64,000 nt of DNA from NCBI RefSeq assembly GCF_024298965.1, contig NZ_CP085193.1:11842001-11906000 (forward strand), in the 5' to 3' direction. This DNA is from Streptomyces rapamycinicus NRRL 5491. GTDB taxonomy: Bacteria; Actinomycetota; Actinomycetes; Streptomycetales; Streptomycetaceae. The notes under the pieces were generated by a model. The model was not told the origin of the DNA. It saw only the letters and a program-made list of their open reading frames with translations, and did not search any database. Below, piece by piece: positions 44,779 to 54,400 of this stretch. How positions within the stretch are numbered: position 1 is the stretch's first letter; each line of letters opens with the position of its first letter. The position numbers and the translations under genes were made by a program.

Positions 44779-45561
44779 TCACGGCCCGGCGCCGGTGGCC
44801 CGGGGAAAGCCTGGGGTGCGCCAGATTTCGCCCGCCGTGGTGATCCCCAGGCCCTCGTGGCCGTCCAGTGCCTCGACCCAGTCACGGGCCCCGGCGCCCA
44901 TGGCGAACGCGGCCGTGGCGTAGGCGTCGGTCCGGGTGAGGCCGCGGCCGGTCAGCGTGAGAGAGGCCAGGGCGGTGGCGGGCTCGCCGGTGTGCGGGTC
45001 CACCACATGCGCGCCGCGCTCGGCCGTTCCCGAGGTGGCGACGGCCAGATCGCGGCCGGTGACCACGGCGGCCAGCTCCCCGGGGCGGGTCGGGTGGGCG
45101 ATGCCGATCCGCCAGGGTGTGCCGGGAGCGGCCGCGCCGCGCAGCTGAACGTCGCTGCCGCCGTTGACGCAGGTGTTGTGCGCCCCCGCCTCGTACAGCG
45201 TCCGTGACGCCCGCTCGATCGCCCAGCCCTTGACCATCCCGGAGGGGTCGAGCCGGCCGCCGGGGGTGTGGCTGAACCAGCCGCCGGTGGTGTGCGCCAC
45301 CTCCTCGCACAGCGCGAACACCTCGGCCACCTCCGGCGCGCACCGCTCCGGGACCGGCTCGCCCCGACCCAGGCGGCTGATCACGCTGCCGGGGCGGTAG
45401 GTGGAGAAGACCTCGTCCACGTGGTGCAGCCAGGCCACGGCCTCCTTCAGGGCCCGGCGGACGGGCGGGGTGACCGGATCGCGGAGGTCGAAGGAGAACA
45501 CCGTGCCCATGGCGTGCTCGACGTGGCGCGTTCCGCGCACGGCGGCGGACGCCTCAGACAC
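44779..45561 (-). CDS. apbE: FAD:protein FMN transferase, ApbE family
   Basis: This 260-residue protein begins near HVEHAMGTVFSFDL. It contains DEVFSTYRPGSVISRLGRGE, the FAD-binding DPSGMVKGWAIERAS and the C-terminal TRTDAYATAAFAMGA with metal-binding Asp/Thr. ApbE covalently attaches FMN to Thr/Ser of partner proteins outside the membrane. No lipobox or signal is seen. GTG 45561 overlaps the stop of the upstream gene for an FMN-binding protein, its obvious substrate. It is the last gene of the operon. Confidence 0.93.
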   Translation of the reverse strand: MSEASAAVRGTRHVEHAMGTVFSFDLRDPVTPPVRRALKEAVAWLHHVDEVFSTYRPGSVISRLGRGEPVPERCAPEVAEVFALCEEVAHTTGGWFSHTPGGRLDPSGMVKGWAIERASRTLYEAGAHNTCVNGGSDVQLRGAAAPGTPWRIGIAHPTRPGELAAVVTGRDLAVATSGTAERGAHVVDPHTGEPATALASLTLTGRGLTRTDAYATAAFAMGAGARDWVEALDGHEGLGITTAGEIWRTPGFPRATGAGP

Positions 45562-46006
45562 CAGCTCTGTCCAGCGCGCTCTGCAGGGACCTGGCGTACC
45601 CCTCGCTGGTGTAGGTGGCACCGGAGACCGCGTCGATGTGCGCGCTCTGGGCGCTCAGCGCCTCCTGCGTCAGCCGGGGCACGGCGTCGGCGGCGATCTG
45701 CTGGGAGCGGGGGCGGTCGGATGGTGTCCGGAGCGCCCTGACGGCGGTGATCCTGCCGTGGGAGAGCGTGACGGACACCTGGACCGGTCCGTACGAGGTA
45801 TTGATCACGCTGCCGGTGTACGTGCCGGAGGCGCCGCCACCCGTGGGCCTGTGCCCAGTCGGCGCGGGGGACGGTGACGCTCCCGGTGTCCCGGAGGAGG
45901 GTGGCGATGCCGTCATGTCCGGGGCCGGGTTCTGGTGCGGTTTGAGCGACAGCAGCAGGATCACTCCCGCCACGGTCGAGACGGTGGTCACGGCGGCCTT
46001 GCGCAC
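45554..46006 (-). CDS. Membrane-anchored FMN-binding domain protein
   Basis: This 150-residue protein has one N-terminal hydrophobic segment (AAVTTVSTVAGVILLLSLKPH), a Pro/Ser/Thr-rich linker of ~35 residues and an FMN-binding domain. That domain ends with DAVSGATYTSEGYARSLQSAL. The SGAT Thr is the site ApbE flavinylates. The domain should face the outside. GTG 46006 follows AAGGAG at 7-nt spacing, preferred over the upstream start at 46069, which overlaps the ferric-reductase-like gene. Confidence 0.9.
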   Translation of the reverse strand: MRKAAVTTVSTVAGVILLLSLKPHQNPAPDMTASPPSSGTPGASPSPAPTGHRPTGGGASGTYTGSVINTSYGPVQVSVTLSHGRITAVRALRTPSDRPRSQQIAADAVPRLTQEALSAQSAHIDAVSGATYTSEGYARSLQSALDRAGV

Positions 46007-46040
46007 GGTGGATCTCCTTCGGACGTGGCGCGGATCGGAC

Positions 46041-47405
46041 TCAGAGCGCGAACGACTCGTGGTGGACACGGCGGCGCCGCACCCCCGCCTCGCGCAGGGC
46101 GCACAGCGCGGCCTCCGTCATGCCCGGCGGTCCGCACAGGTAGACGTCCCGTTCGGCGATGTCGGGCACCAGAGCGCGCAGTGCCCCAGCGGTCAGCGGA
46201 GAGGAGTAGGCGGCCGGCTCGTCGACGACGTAATGGACGGCCGCCCCGCGCGCGGCGGCGAGCGCGTCGAGCTCGCCACGGAGGGCCAGGTCCTCGGGGC
46301 GCCGGGCCCGGTAGACGAGGATCACCTCACCGGGCAGCGTCTCGAAGAGGGCCCGCAGCGGGGTGATCCCGACGCCGCCACCCAGCAGGAGGGTCTTGCG
46401 GGCGCGGCGGCGGCGTGCGGTGAAGGCCCCGTACGGACCCTCCGCGAATACCCGGGTGCCGGGTCGGAGACGGGCGAGGGCCGCACTGTGGCCACCGGAC
46501 GCCTTGACCGTGATCCGCAGATACGCGGGGTGCGGAGCGGCCGACAGGGAGTAGGGATTGGCGGCCCACCACATGCCCCGGGTCAGAAACCGCCACCGGA
46601 AGAACTGGCCGGGCTCCGCGCGCAGCTCCGCCAGTCCGCTGCCCGACAGATAGACCGATACGACACCCGGAGCCTCCGGCCGGACCTCGGAGACGTACAG
46701 CCGGTGGCGCAGCGCCCGGCGCACCGGGACGGCGAACCGGTACCACCCCAGCAGCGCCGCCACGGCGATGTAGAGGGCGTACCAGGCCAGCTGGGCGGGG
46801 CGGTCTCCGGCGAAGTCGGCCCCGTCGGAGAGCTGGTGCCCGAAGGCCAGGAAGACCGCGAGGTAGGTCGCGAAGTGCAACAGGTGCCAGGTCTCGTAGG
46901 GGATGCGACGGCGCACGGCGCGCGCGGACACGATCGCGGTGATCAGGAACAGCAGGAAGCCGATCGTCCCCTTGAGCAGGTCGGGGTAGTGGAGGACCAG
47001 GGTGGTGGTCTGGTGCACCACCCCGGTGTGCGATTCCAGCGCGTACCCCCAGATGATCAGCAGGACATGGGCGCAGGCCAGCGAGATCGTGTAGCGGCCG
47101 CCCAGGGCGTGCCAGCGGGCCAGCCGGTCGGTGCCGATGGCGCGGTCCAGCAGCGGTACGCGCGCCATCAGCAGCAGGAGGATCGCGCAGGCGTAACCGG
47201 CGAGCAGCCCGGTGATCCGTCCGGCGCCGGTCAACCAGCCGGCGGCGCCGACGACCGAGGGGGTGTCGTTCCACCACAGCGCCAGGACAGTGGCGGCCCC
47301 GCCCCAGACCATCACGTGTGCGAGCACCGGGACGGGGCTGGGCGGGCGCGGTGCCGACCGGGACGGGCGGGTCCTGGCCGGGGCCGGCGGCGTCGTGCTG
47401 GTCAT
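46041..47405 (-). CDS. Ferric reductase-like transmembrane flavoprotein
   Basis: In this 454-residue protein, the first ~210 residues hold about six hydrophobic helices of the ferric-reductase type (including HALGGRYTISLACAHVLLI with heme-binding His, and WHLLHFATYLAVFLAFGHQL). The rest is a ferredoxin-reductase module with an FAD barrel (PGQFFRWRFLTRGMWW), LLLGGGVGITPLRALFE and the end DVYLCGPPGMTEAAL. It would move electrons from cytosolic NAD(P)H across the membrane, plausibly to the flavinylated partner made by the next gene. ATG 47405 follows GAGAGGACC. Confidence 0.92.
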   Translation of the reverse strand: MTSTTPPAPARTRPSRSAPRPPSPVPVLAHVMVWGGAATVLALWWNDTPSVVGAAGWLTGAGRITGLLAGYACAILLLLMARVPLLDRAIGTDRLARWHALGGRYTISLACAHVLLIIWGYALESHTGVVHQTTTLVLHYPDLLKGTIGFLLFLITAIVSARAVRRRIPYETWHLLHFATYLAVFLAFGHQLSDGADFAGDRPAQLAWYALYIAVAALLGWYRFAVPVRRALRHRLYVSEVRPEAPGVVSVYLSGSGLAELRAEPGQFFRWRFLTRGMWWAANPYSLSAAPHPAYLRITVKASGGHSAALARLRPGTRVFAEGPYGAFTARRRRARKTLLLGGGVGITPLRALFETLPGEVILVYRARRPEDLALRGELDALAAARGAAVHYVVDEPAAYSSPLTAGALRALVPDIAERDVYLCGPPGMTEAALCALREAGVRRRRVHHESFAL

Positions 47406-47449
47406 GGGGGTCCTCTCGGTGATGTGCCAGGTCAGCGTCGCCCGCGAAG

Positions 47450-47505
47450 CTCTGAGGACCCTCTGAACCCGGGCGGACGCCTTCGGATTCAGAGGAAACT
47501 CAGAG
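47450..47505. promoter_or_regulatory. Mirrored pairs of 11-bp-spaced CTCTGA/TCAGAG half-sites, probable response-regulator box
   Basis: CTCTGA occurs at 47450-47455 and 47461-47466, and its complement TCAGAG at 47489-47494 and 47500-47505. Each pair is spaced exactly 11 bp, one helical turn. The two pairs face each other in the 148-bp region between the ferric-reductase-like operon and the response regulator gene. OmpR-type regulators bind tandem half-sites with this spacing, so the adjacent regulator may control both directions. Confidence 0.65.
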
Positions 47506-47553
47506 GAAGGGCGGGTCTCGGCACCGCGCACCGCGAGAGATGCTGGACGCATC

Positions 47554-48288
47554 ATGGATACGCACTCCACCGGCCGTTTTCTGCTGCGACCTGACGGGAC
47601 CCGGGTCCGCGTCCTCGTCGTCGACGACGAACCCGACCTGACCGAGGTGCTGTCGGGTGCGCTGGCTTACGAGGGCTGGGAGGTCCGTACCGCCGCCGAC
47701 GGCGCGTCCGCGCTGGACGCCGCGCGGGCGTTCCGCCCGGACGCGGTGGTGCTCGACTGGATGCTGCCGGACACCGACGGACTTGCGGTGCTGCGCGCGA
47801 TGCGGGCGGAGCTGCCGGATGTGTGCGTGCTGTTCCTGACCGCGCGCGACGCGGTGGAGGACCGGATAGCGGGCATCACGGCGGGCGGCGACGACTATGT
47901 GACCAAGCCGTTCAGCCTGGAGGAGGTGCTGGCCCGGCTGCGCGGACTGCTGCGCCGGGCCGGGATGGCGCGGGAGCCGGGCGACGACCGGCTGGTGGTC
48001 GCGGACCTGGTGATGGACGAGCAGGCGCGGGAGGTGACGCGCGGGGGTGTGGCGGTGGAACTGTCCCGCACCGAGTTCGAGCTGCTGCGGTTCCTGATGC
48101 GCAACCCCCGGCGGGTGCTGTCCAAGGCGCAGATCCTGGATCGGGTGTGGAGCTACGACTTCGGTGGTCAGGCCCATGTGGTCGAGCTGTACATCAGCTA
48201 TCTGCGCAAGAAGATCGACGCGGGGCAGGCGCCGCTGATCCACACGGTGCGCGGGGTCGGCTACGTGCTGAAGACGGAGCCTTCATGA
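47554..48288 (+). CDS. OmpR-family response regulator
   Basis: This 244-residue protein has a receiver domain (~18-130) with acidic pocket VVDDEPD, phospho-acceptor Asp68 in VVLDWMLPDTDG and VTKPF Lys. A winged-helix DNA-binding domain follows (RTEFELLRFLMRNPRRVLSKAQILDRVW...RKKIDAGQAPLIHTVRGVGYVL). The stop overlaps the start of the histidine kinase gene (ATGA), so the two are a cognate pair. The probable target is the divergent flavin electron-transfer operon, judged from the repeats between them. Confidence 0.95.
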   Translation: MDTHSTGRFLLRPDGTRVRVLVVDDEPDLTEVLSGALAYEGWEVRTAADGASALDAARAFRPDAVVLDWMLPDTDGLAVLRAMRAELPDVCVLFLTARDAVEDRIAGITAGGDDYVTKPFSLEEVLARLRGLLRRAGMAREPGDDRLVVADLVMDEQAREVTRGGVAVELSRTEFELLRFLMRNPRRVLSKAQILDRVWSYDFGGQAHVVELYISYLRKKIDAGQAPLIHTVRGVGYVLKTEPS

Positions 48289-49769
48289 GGCGGCCGCTCA
48301 CCAGGGGGCTGTCGTGGCGGCCGCCCCGTACGCTGCGTGCCCGGCTGACCGCGGGGCTGGTGGTGCTGCTGGCGGTGGCGAGTCTGGCGGTGGGGCTGAC
48401 CACGGTGTTCGCCCTGGAGGGGTTCCTGGTGCGGCGGCTGGACCAGCAGCTCACGGCGGCCGGAGGCCGGTTCCCGGCCAGCCTGGAACACGGTGAGCGG
48501 CACCCCGATGCCGACAACGCGCCCGACACCCGCGGCCAGTCGGACCGCACCTTCGGCGCCCGGCTGCTGCGCGGCACGACGACCGACGCGGCGGTGGTGC
48601 GCGACCAGACGGACTCCGCCGTACCGCTGACCGGCGCCGACCGGCGGGTCCTGGCGGGGCTGCCCGCGGACGGCGACGGCCACAGTGTGCGTCTGTCCGC
48701 GCTCGGCGGCTACCGCGTGGTCGCGGTCCACGGAGACGACGGGGATGTCCTGGTCACCGGGCTGCCGCTGCGTCCGGTGGAGGAGACCGTGCACCGGCTG
48801 GAGATCGTGGAGAGCGTGGTGTTCGGCAGCGCGCTGCTGGCCACCGGGGTGGCCGGGGCGCTGTGGGTACGGCTGTCGCTGCGCCCCCTGCGACGGGTGA
48901 CCACGACCGCCGCCGGGGTGGCCGAGCTGCCGCTGGCCAGTGGTGAGGTGGCCATGCCGCCGCCGGTGCCGGACACCGATCCGCGCACCGAGGTGGGCCA
49001 GGTGGGCACCGCGCTCAACCGCATGCTCGGGCACGTCGGGGACGCGCTGGCCCGTCGCCAGGCGAGCGAGGAGCGGCTGCGGCACTTCGCCGCCGACGCC
49101 AGCCATGAGCTGCGAACGCCGGTGGCCTCCGTCCGCGGCCACGCCGAGCTGGCGCTGCGCCATCCGGGCCCGGTGCCGGATGACGTGCGGCACGCCCTGG
49201 AGCGGATCCAGGCCGAGTCGGAGCGGATGTCCACGCTGGTGGACGATCTGCTGCTGCTCGCCCGGCTCGACGCGGGACGGCCACTGGCCCGGCGACCGGT
49301 CGATCTGACCCGGCTGGTGCTGGACGCGACGGGCGACGCACGGGCCGCCGGGCCGGACCACCGCTGGACGCTGGAGCTGGCCGAGGAACCGGTGACGGTC
49401 CTCGGCGACGCACACCGTCTCCAGCAGGTCGTGGGCAACCTGCTCACCAACGCCCGCACCCACACCCCACCCGGCACCCGGGTCACGGTCAGGCTCGCCG
49501 TGGCGGACGGCGCCGCCGAGCTGACGGTGGCGGACGACGGGCCTGGCGTCCCGGACGCACTCCGGAGCGAGGTGTTCGAGCGGTTCGCGCGCGCCGATCC
49601 CGGCCGCTCGCGGGTGGCCGGCGGAACGGGACTGGGGCTGGCGATCGTGCGGGCCGTGGTCGCTGCGCACGGCGGCACGATCACACTGACCAGCGGGCCG
49701 GGCGCCACCGCCTTCCGGGCCCGGCTCCCCTGCCGTACCGCGGCGTCCGATCCGGGCCGAACGGGCTGA
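48285..49769 (+). CDS. Membrane sensor histidine kinase
   Basis: This 494-residue kinase has a first transmembrane helix near 25-45 (AGLVVLLAVASLAVGLTTVFAL). An extracytoplasmic sensor of ~120 residues, a second helix near 180-200 (VVFGSALLATGVAGALWV), a HAMP linker, the H-box ADASHELRTPVAS with His274 and a complete HATPase (NLLTNARTHTP, DDGPGVP, GGTGLGLAIV) follow. The sensor has no recognised family. The final residues and stop lie inside a short tandem repeat. Confidence 0.94.
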   Translation: MRRPLTRGLSWRPPRTLRARLTAGLVVLLAVASLAVGLTTVFALEGFLVRRLDQQLTAAGGRFPASLEHGERHPDADNAPDTRGQSDRTFGARLLRGTTTDAAVVRDQTDSAVPLTGADRRVLAGLPADGDGHSVRLSALGGYRVVAVHGDDGDVLVTGLPLRPVEETVHRLEIVESVVFGSALLATGVAGALWVRLSLRPLRRVTTTAAGVAELPLASGEVAMPPPVPDTDPRTEVGQVGTALNRMLGHVGDALARRQASEERLRHFAADASHELRTPVASVRGHAELALRHPGPVPDDVRHALERIQAESERMSTLVDDLLLLARLDAGRPLARRPVDLTRLVLDATGDARAAGPDHRWTLELAEEPVTVLGDAHRLQQVVGNLLTNARTHTPPGTRVTVRLAVADGAAELTVADDGPGVPDALRSEVFERFARADPGRSRVAGGTGLGLAIVRAVVAAHGGTITLTSGPGATAFRARLPCRTAASDPGRTG

Positions 49770-49790
49770 ACGGGCCGAACGGGCTGAACG
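49755..49790 (+). repeat. Four tandem 9-bp repeats (GGCCGAACG/GGCTGAACG) across the kinase stop codon
   Basis: Two alternating variants of a 9-mer occur four times in a row, and the kinase stop TGA is in the second copy. Copy-number change would alter the 3' region but not the reading frame length before the stop. Confidence 0.7.
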
Positions 49791-49791
49791 C

Positions 49792-49821
49792 GGCCTTCGC
49801 GGGTCGCGGTCGGCGAAGGCC
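49792..49821. terminator. Bidirectional terminator hairpin after the histidine kinase gene
   Basis: GGCCTTCGC (49792-49800) pairs with GCGAAGGCC (49813-49821) over 9 bp around a 12-nt loop, between convergent genes. Confidence 0.6.
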
Positions 49822-49837
49822 CTGCGAGGGCCCCTCC

Positions 49838-51238
49838 TCAGTCGTCCACCGGACCCATCGGGAAGATGGCCAGCTCGGCCATCCCGCGGTGGAAGCCCTC
49901 GTCGGAGAGGGGCTCCAGGGCGGCGGCGAGCCAGCGGTTGTCCGGGGACCAGCTGAGGGCGTCGACGTAGGTACGCATCTGGCGGCCAAGGATGATCTTC
50001 TTGTCGGCCATCCGCCACACGCACAGTTCGTGCGGGCGCCTCTCACGGAAGTCCAGGTAGCCCAGCTTGCGGCTGAAGCTGCCGACGGCCAGATAGCTGC
50101 CGTCCTCGTTCGAAGCGAGGGTGAACAGCCGTTCCGAGGCATCGTCGACCTTGTCGGTCACCTCGCCGGTCGCCGCGTCGACGACATAGAGGTTCTGCTG
50201 CGCGCCGAGGAAGAGCCGCGACGAGTCGCCGGAGAAGGCCGTGCACTGGATCGGGTCCCACTCACCGGCGTGGGAGACGCGGCGGAAGGGCTCACGCTCG
50301 TCGCCATGCAGGTCGAAGCCGCCCTCGCCCGCACGGTTCCGGCTGATCCGGTACGCGCCGTCGCGTGAGCGCAGATGCCCGAGCTGGAAGGGAGCCTCGG
50401 TCTCCGCCCGCCGGTCGACGTCGTAGGCCCACTGATTCCGCTCCTCCGGTCCGTCGCCGGTGCTGTAGCCCTTGACCACGAGGACGTGACCGCCCGGCAC
50501 CCACGTCATCAGCGGCACGATCCAGTCACCGGCGTGGGTGTGCACCACCTCGCTCCAGTCGGCGGTGTCGTAGACCCACACCCGCCCCTGATCGCTGCAC
50601 ACGGCCAGATACTTGCCGTCGTCGGAGAAGTCCATCCCGTTGACGTGGTCGTACTTGACGCTGCCGGTGGTGGTCTCGAACGGCCGCAGGGTGACGGCCG
50701 GCCGGGCCAGATCGGGTATGTGCGGGGAGTCCTCGGCCGTCCAGCTGTCGCCGTTGAGCGGAAAGGCCGCCGAGCCCCAGCCGTCGCCCACACTCAGCGG
50801 CTCCAGCCACTTGCGGTCGGTGACCCGGATCTCGTACTCGGCCTGGATCAGCAGGTCCTCGTCCTTCCAGGCCCCGTCGCGCTCGTAGTAGAAGTCGTGC
50901 ATGTCCGCCCACTGGTCGTCCGTGAGCGGGTCGTTGCGGAGCTCCACACGCTCGACCCGGGAGATGAACCGGCGGGCGTTGGTATCGGCCCATTCATAGT
51001 CGAGGAGCCGGCTGGTGCTCACGGCGCGCCCGAGCGGACCCGTGCGGTCGTCGCCGTCGCCCAGATAGCCGGACGCGGCCTCCCAGAGGAAGTGCAGGAA
51101 GGTGTTGGGCTCCTCGTTCGGCAGCGGGATGTGTGTGCGCGAGCCGACGTCGTAGTAGACGACGAACACCTTCAACCGGGCGCGGAGCTCATCCGGGTCC
51201 ACGGCAAGAACCCGTACGCCGTACATGTCGGTCGACAT
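49838..51238 (-). CDS. WD40/beta-propeller-like protein of unknown function
   Basis: In this 466-residue protein, the first ~150 residues are a mixed, acidic domain of unknown type (RARLKVFVVYYDVGSRTHIPLPNEEPNTF). The rest shows propeller-like repeats such as MDFSDDGKYLAVCSDQGRVWVYD, FSGDSSRLFLGAQQNLYVVD and LASNEDGSYLAVGSFSRKL. There is no signal peptide, so it should be cytosolic and likely binds a partner protein. The neighbours give no clear role. ATG 51238 follows AGAGGGGGACGACGA. The family cannot be named from the sequence. Confidence 0.75.
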   Translation of the reverse strand: MSTDMYGVRVLAVDPDELRARLKVFVVYYDVGSRTHIPLPNEEPNTFLHFLWEAASGYLGDGDDRTGPLGRAVSTSRLLDYEWADTNARRFISRVERVELRNDPLTDDQWADMHDFYYERDGAWKDEDLLIQAEYEIRVTDRKWLEPLSVGDGWGSAAFPLNGDSWTAEDSPHIPDLARPAVTLRPFETTTGSVKYDHVNGMDFSDDGKYLAVCSDQGRVWVYDTADWSEVVHTHAGDWIVPLMTWVPGGHVLVVKGYSTGDGPEERNQWAYDVDRRAETEAPFQLGHLRSRDGAYRISRNRAGEGGFDLHGDEREPFRRVSHAGEWDPIQCTAFSGDSSRLFLGAQQNLYVVDAATGEVTDKVDDASERLFTLASNEDGSYLAVGSFSRKLGYLDFRERRPHELCVWRMADKKIILGRQMRTYVDALSWSPDNRWLAAALEPLSDEGFHRGMAELAIFPMGPVDD

Positions 51239-51379
51239 TCGTCGTCCCCCTCTGGATGTCGTGGCGCCCCTGATACTTCCAGAGGGGTCTGACAGCGCTC
51301 CTTCTGGAAACACCTGAGGAGCGGGATCACTCGCACTGCCTCTGTGCTCCTCTTCACACTCTCCCCGCTTCCAGTAATT

Positions 51380-51397
51380 TACTAGGACGTCCTAGTA
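51380..51397. promoter_or_regulatory. 18-bp perfect palindrome upstream of icmF, probable operator
   Basis: TACTAGGACGTCCTAGTA lies 40 bp before the icmF start in a comparatively AT-rich promoter region. Its length and symmetry fit a TetR-type repressor site. It differs from the repeats near the TetR gene at 55664-56398, so the cognate regulator may lie elsewhere. Confidence 0.7.
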
Positions 51398-51437
51398 TCT
51401 CTTAAGTCGGCGCCTCTGACCTGTCTGGAAGGCCCTC

Positions 51438-54400
51438 ATGAGCGATCTGCACCGTCCCGTGCACCCCGTCCGCCTGGTTACCGCTTCGGCGCTGTTCGAC
51501 GGGCATGACGCGTCGATCAACATTATGCGGCGGATCTTCCAGTCCCAGGGCGCGGAGGTGATCCACCTCGGTCACAACCGGTCGGTGCGGGAGGTCGTGG
51601 AGGCCGCGCTGGAGGAGGACGCGCACGGTGTCGCGGTCTCGTCCTACCAGGGCGGCCATGTTGAGTACTTCGAGTACCTGGTGGAGTCGCTGCGCGAGCA
51701 GGGCGCGGAGCACGTCCGTGTCGTGGGCGGTGGGGGCGGTGTGATCGTGCCCGAGGAGATCGACCGGCTGCGCGGCAGCGGAGTGACCATCTTCTCCCCG
51801 GAGGACGGGCAGCGGATGGGCCTGGCCGGGATGGTCAACTCGGTGGTGAAGGACTGTGACTTCGATCTCTGGGATCGGCAACCGGCTGATGTCGCCGCCG
51901 TGCTGGCGGGTGACCGGTTCGCGATCGCCCGCGCCATCACCGGCGCCGAACTCGGTCGGCTGCCGCAGGACTTCCTGGAGCAGTTGCGCGCCGCGGCCGG
52001 GGCGCGGGTCACCCCGGTGCTCGGCATCACCGGCACCGGCGGTTCGGGCAAGTCGTCGCTCACCGATGAGCTGGTGCGCCGCTTCCGCGTCGATCAGCAG
52101 GACAAGCTGCGGATCGCGGTGATCGCCGTCGACCCGACCCGCCGCCGCGGGGGAGGGGCGCTGCTCGGCGACCGCATCCGCATGAACTCCCTCGACGGCA
52201 ACCGGGTGTTCTTCCGGAGTCTGGCCACCCGCGGCAGCCGTGAGCTGCCCGAGCACCTGTCCGACGTGATCGATGTGGTGAAGGCCGCCGGGTTCGACCT
52301 GGTGGTCGTGGAGACGCCGGGCATCGGCCAGGGCGACGCGGCGATCGTGCCGTTCGTCGACACCTCGCTGTACGTGATGACGCCCGAGTTCGGCGCCGCC
52401 TCGCAGCTGGAGAAGATCGACATGCTCGACTTCGCCGACGTCGTGGCGATCAACAAGTTCGAGCGGCGCGGCGCCAAGGACGCGCTGCGCGACGTGGGCC
52501 GCCAGCTGGTCCGCAACCGCGAGGCATTCGCCATGCGGCCCGAGGACATGCCGGTGTACGGCTCCTCGGCGGCCACGTTCAACGACGACGGCGTCACCGC
52601 GCTCCACCAGCATCTGAAGACCGCCCTGGCCGAGAAGGGTCTGCCGCTGGCCGAGGGCACCCTGGCGCCGGTCGACGTGCGCCACTCCTCCGGCATCCGG
52701 CAGGTGGTTCCCGCGGAGCGGGCGCGCTATCTCGCCGAGATCAGCGAGACGGTCCACGGGTACCACGCCGAGACCGGTCAACTGGTCGAAGCGGCACGGC
52801 GCGTGCAGCGTCTGGAGGCGGTCACGGCCGAGCTCGTCGAGGCGGGCTCCGATGCCGGGAACGTGCGGTCGCTGCTCGAGGACGCCCGCAGGCAGCTCCC
52901 GTACGGCATCACGGAGCAGATCGGGAACTGGCCCGCCGTCATCGCCTCCTACTCCGGCGATGAGCAGGTCGTGAAGATCCGGGACAAGGAGATCCGCACC
53001 AAACTGACCCGCGAGTCCTTGTCGGGCAACAAGATCCCCCGGGTCGCCCTGCCCCGCTTCACCGACCACGGGGAACTGGTGCGGTTCTGGCGCGGGGAGA
53101 ACCTGCCCGGCCACTTCCCCTTCACCGCCGGGGTGTTCCCCTTCAAGCGCGACAACGAGGACCCGGCGCGGATGTTCGCCGGCGAGGGCGGCCCGTTCCG
53201 CACCAACCGGCGCTTCAAGCTGCTCTCCGAGGGCCAGCCGGCCACCCGCCTGTCCACCGCGTTCGACTCCGTCACCCTCTACGGCCGCGACCCCGACGAA
53301 CGCCCCGACAACTACGGCAAGGTCGGCACCTCCGGCGTCTCGGTGGCCACGCTTGAGGACATGAAGGCGCTCTACGACGGCTTTGACCTCGTCGCGCCCA
53401 CCACCTCGGTCTCCATGACGATCAACGGACCCGCGCCGACCATCCTGGCCTTCTTCCTCAACACCGCCATCGACCAGCAGATCGACCGGTTCCGGGAGAC
53501 CGAGGGCCGCGAACCGTCGCCCGAGGAGATGGCCGAACTCCGTGCACACGCCCTGGGAAGCGTGCGCGGCACGGTGCAGGCCGACATCCTCAAGGAGGAC
53601 CAGGGCCAGAACACCTGCCTGTTCTCCACCGAGTTCTCTCTGCGGATGATGGCCGACATCCAGGAGTGGTTCATCGCCCACAAGGTTCGCAACTTCTACT
53701 CGGTGTCCATCTCCGGCTATCACATCGCCGAAGCCGGCGCGAACCCCATCAGCCAGCTGGCCTTCACCCTGGCCAACGGCTTCACCTACGTCGAGGCGTA
53801 CCTCGCCCGGGGCATGCACATCGACGACTTCTCCCCGAACCTGTCGTTCTTCTTCTCCAATGGCATGGACCCCGAGTACTCCGTCCTCGGCCGGGTCGCC
53901 CGCCGCATCTGGGCCGTGGCGATGAAGGAGAAGTACGGCGCGAACGAGCGCAGCCAGAAACTGAAGTACCACGTCCAGACCTCCGGCCGCTCGCTGCACG
54001 CCCAGGAGATGGACTTCAACGACATCCGCACCACCTTGCAGGCGCTCATCGCGATCTACGACAACTGCAACAGCCTGCACACCAACGCCTACGACGAGGC
54101 GGTCACCACCCCCACCGAGGACTCGGTCCGCCGGGCCCTGGCCATCCAGCTGATCATCAACCGGGAGTGGGGTCTGGCGATGAACGAGAACCCCCTGCAG
54201 GGGTCGTTCATCATCGACGAGCTCACCGACCTGGTGGAGGAGGCCGTACTCACGGAGTTCGAGCGGATCAGCGAGCGCGGCGGTGTGCTCGGCGCCATGG
54301 AGACCGGCTACCAGCGCGGCCGTATCCAGGACGAGTCGATGCTGTACGAGCAGCGCAAGCACGACGGCACCCTCCCGGTCATCGGCGTCAACACCTTCCG

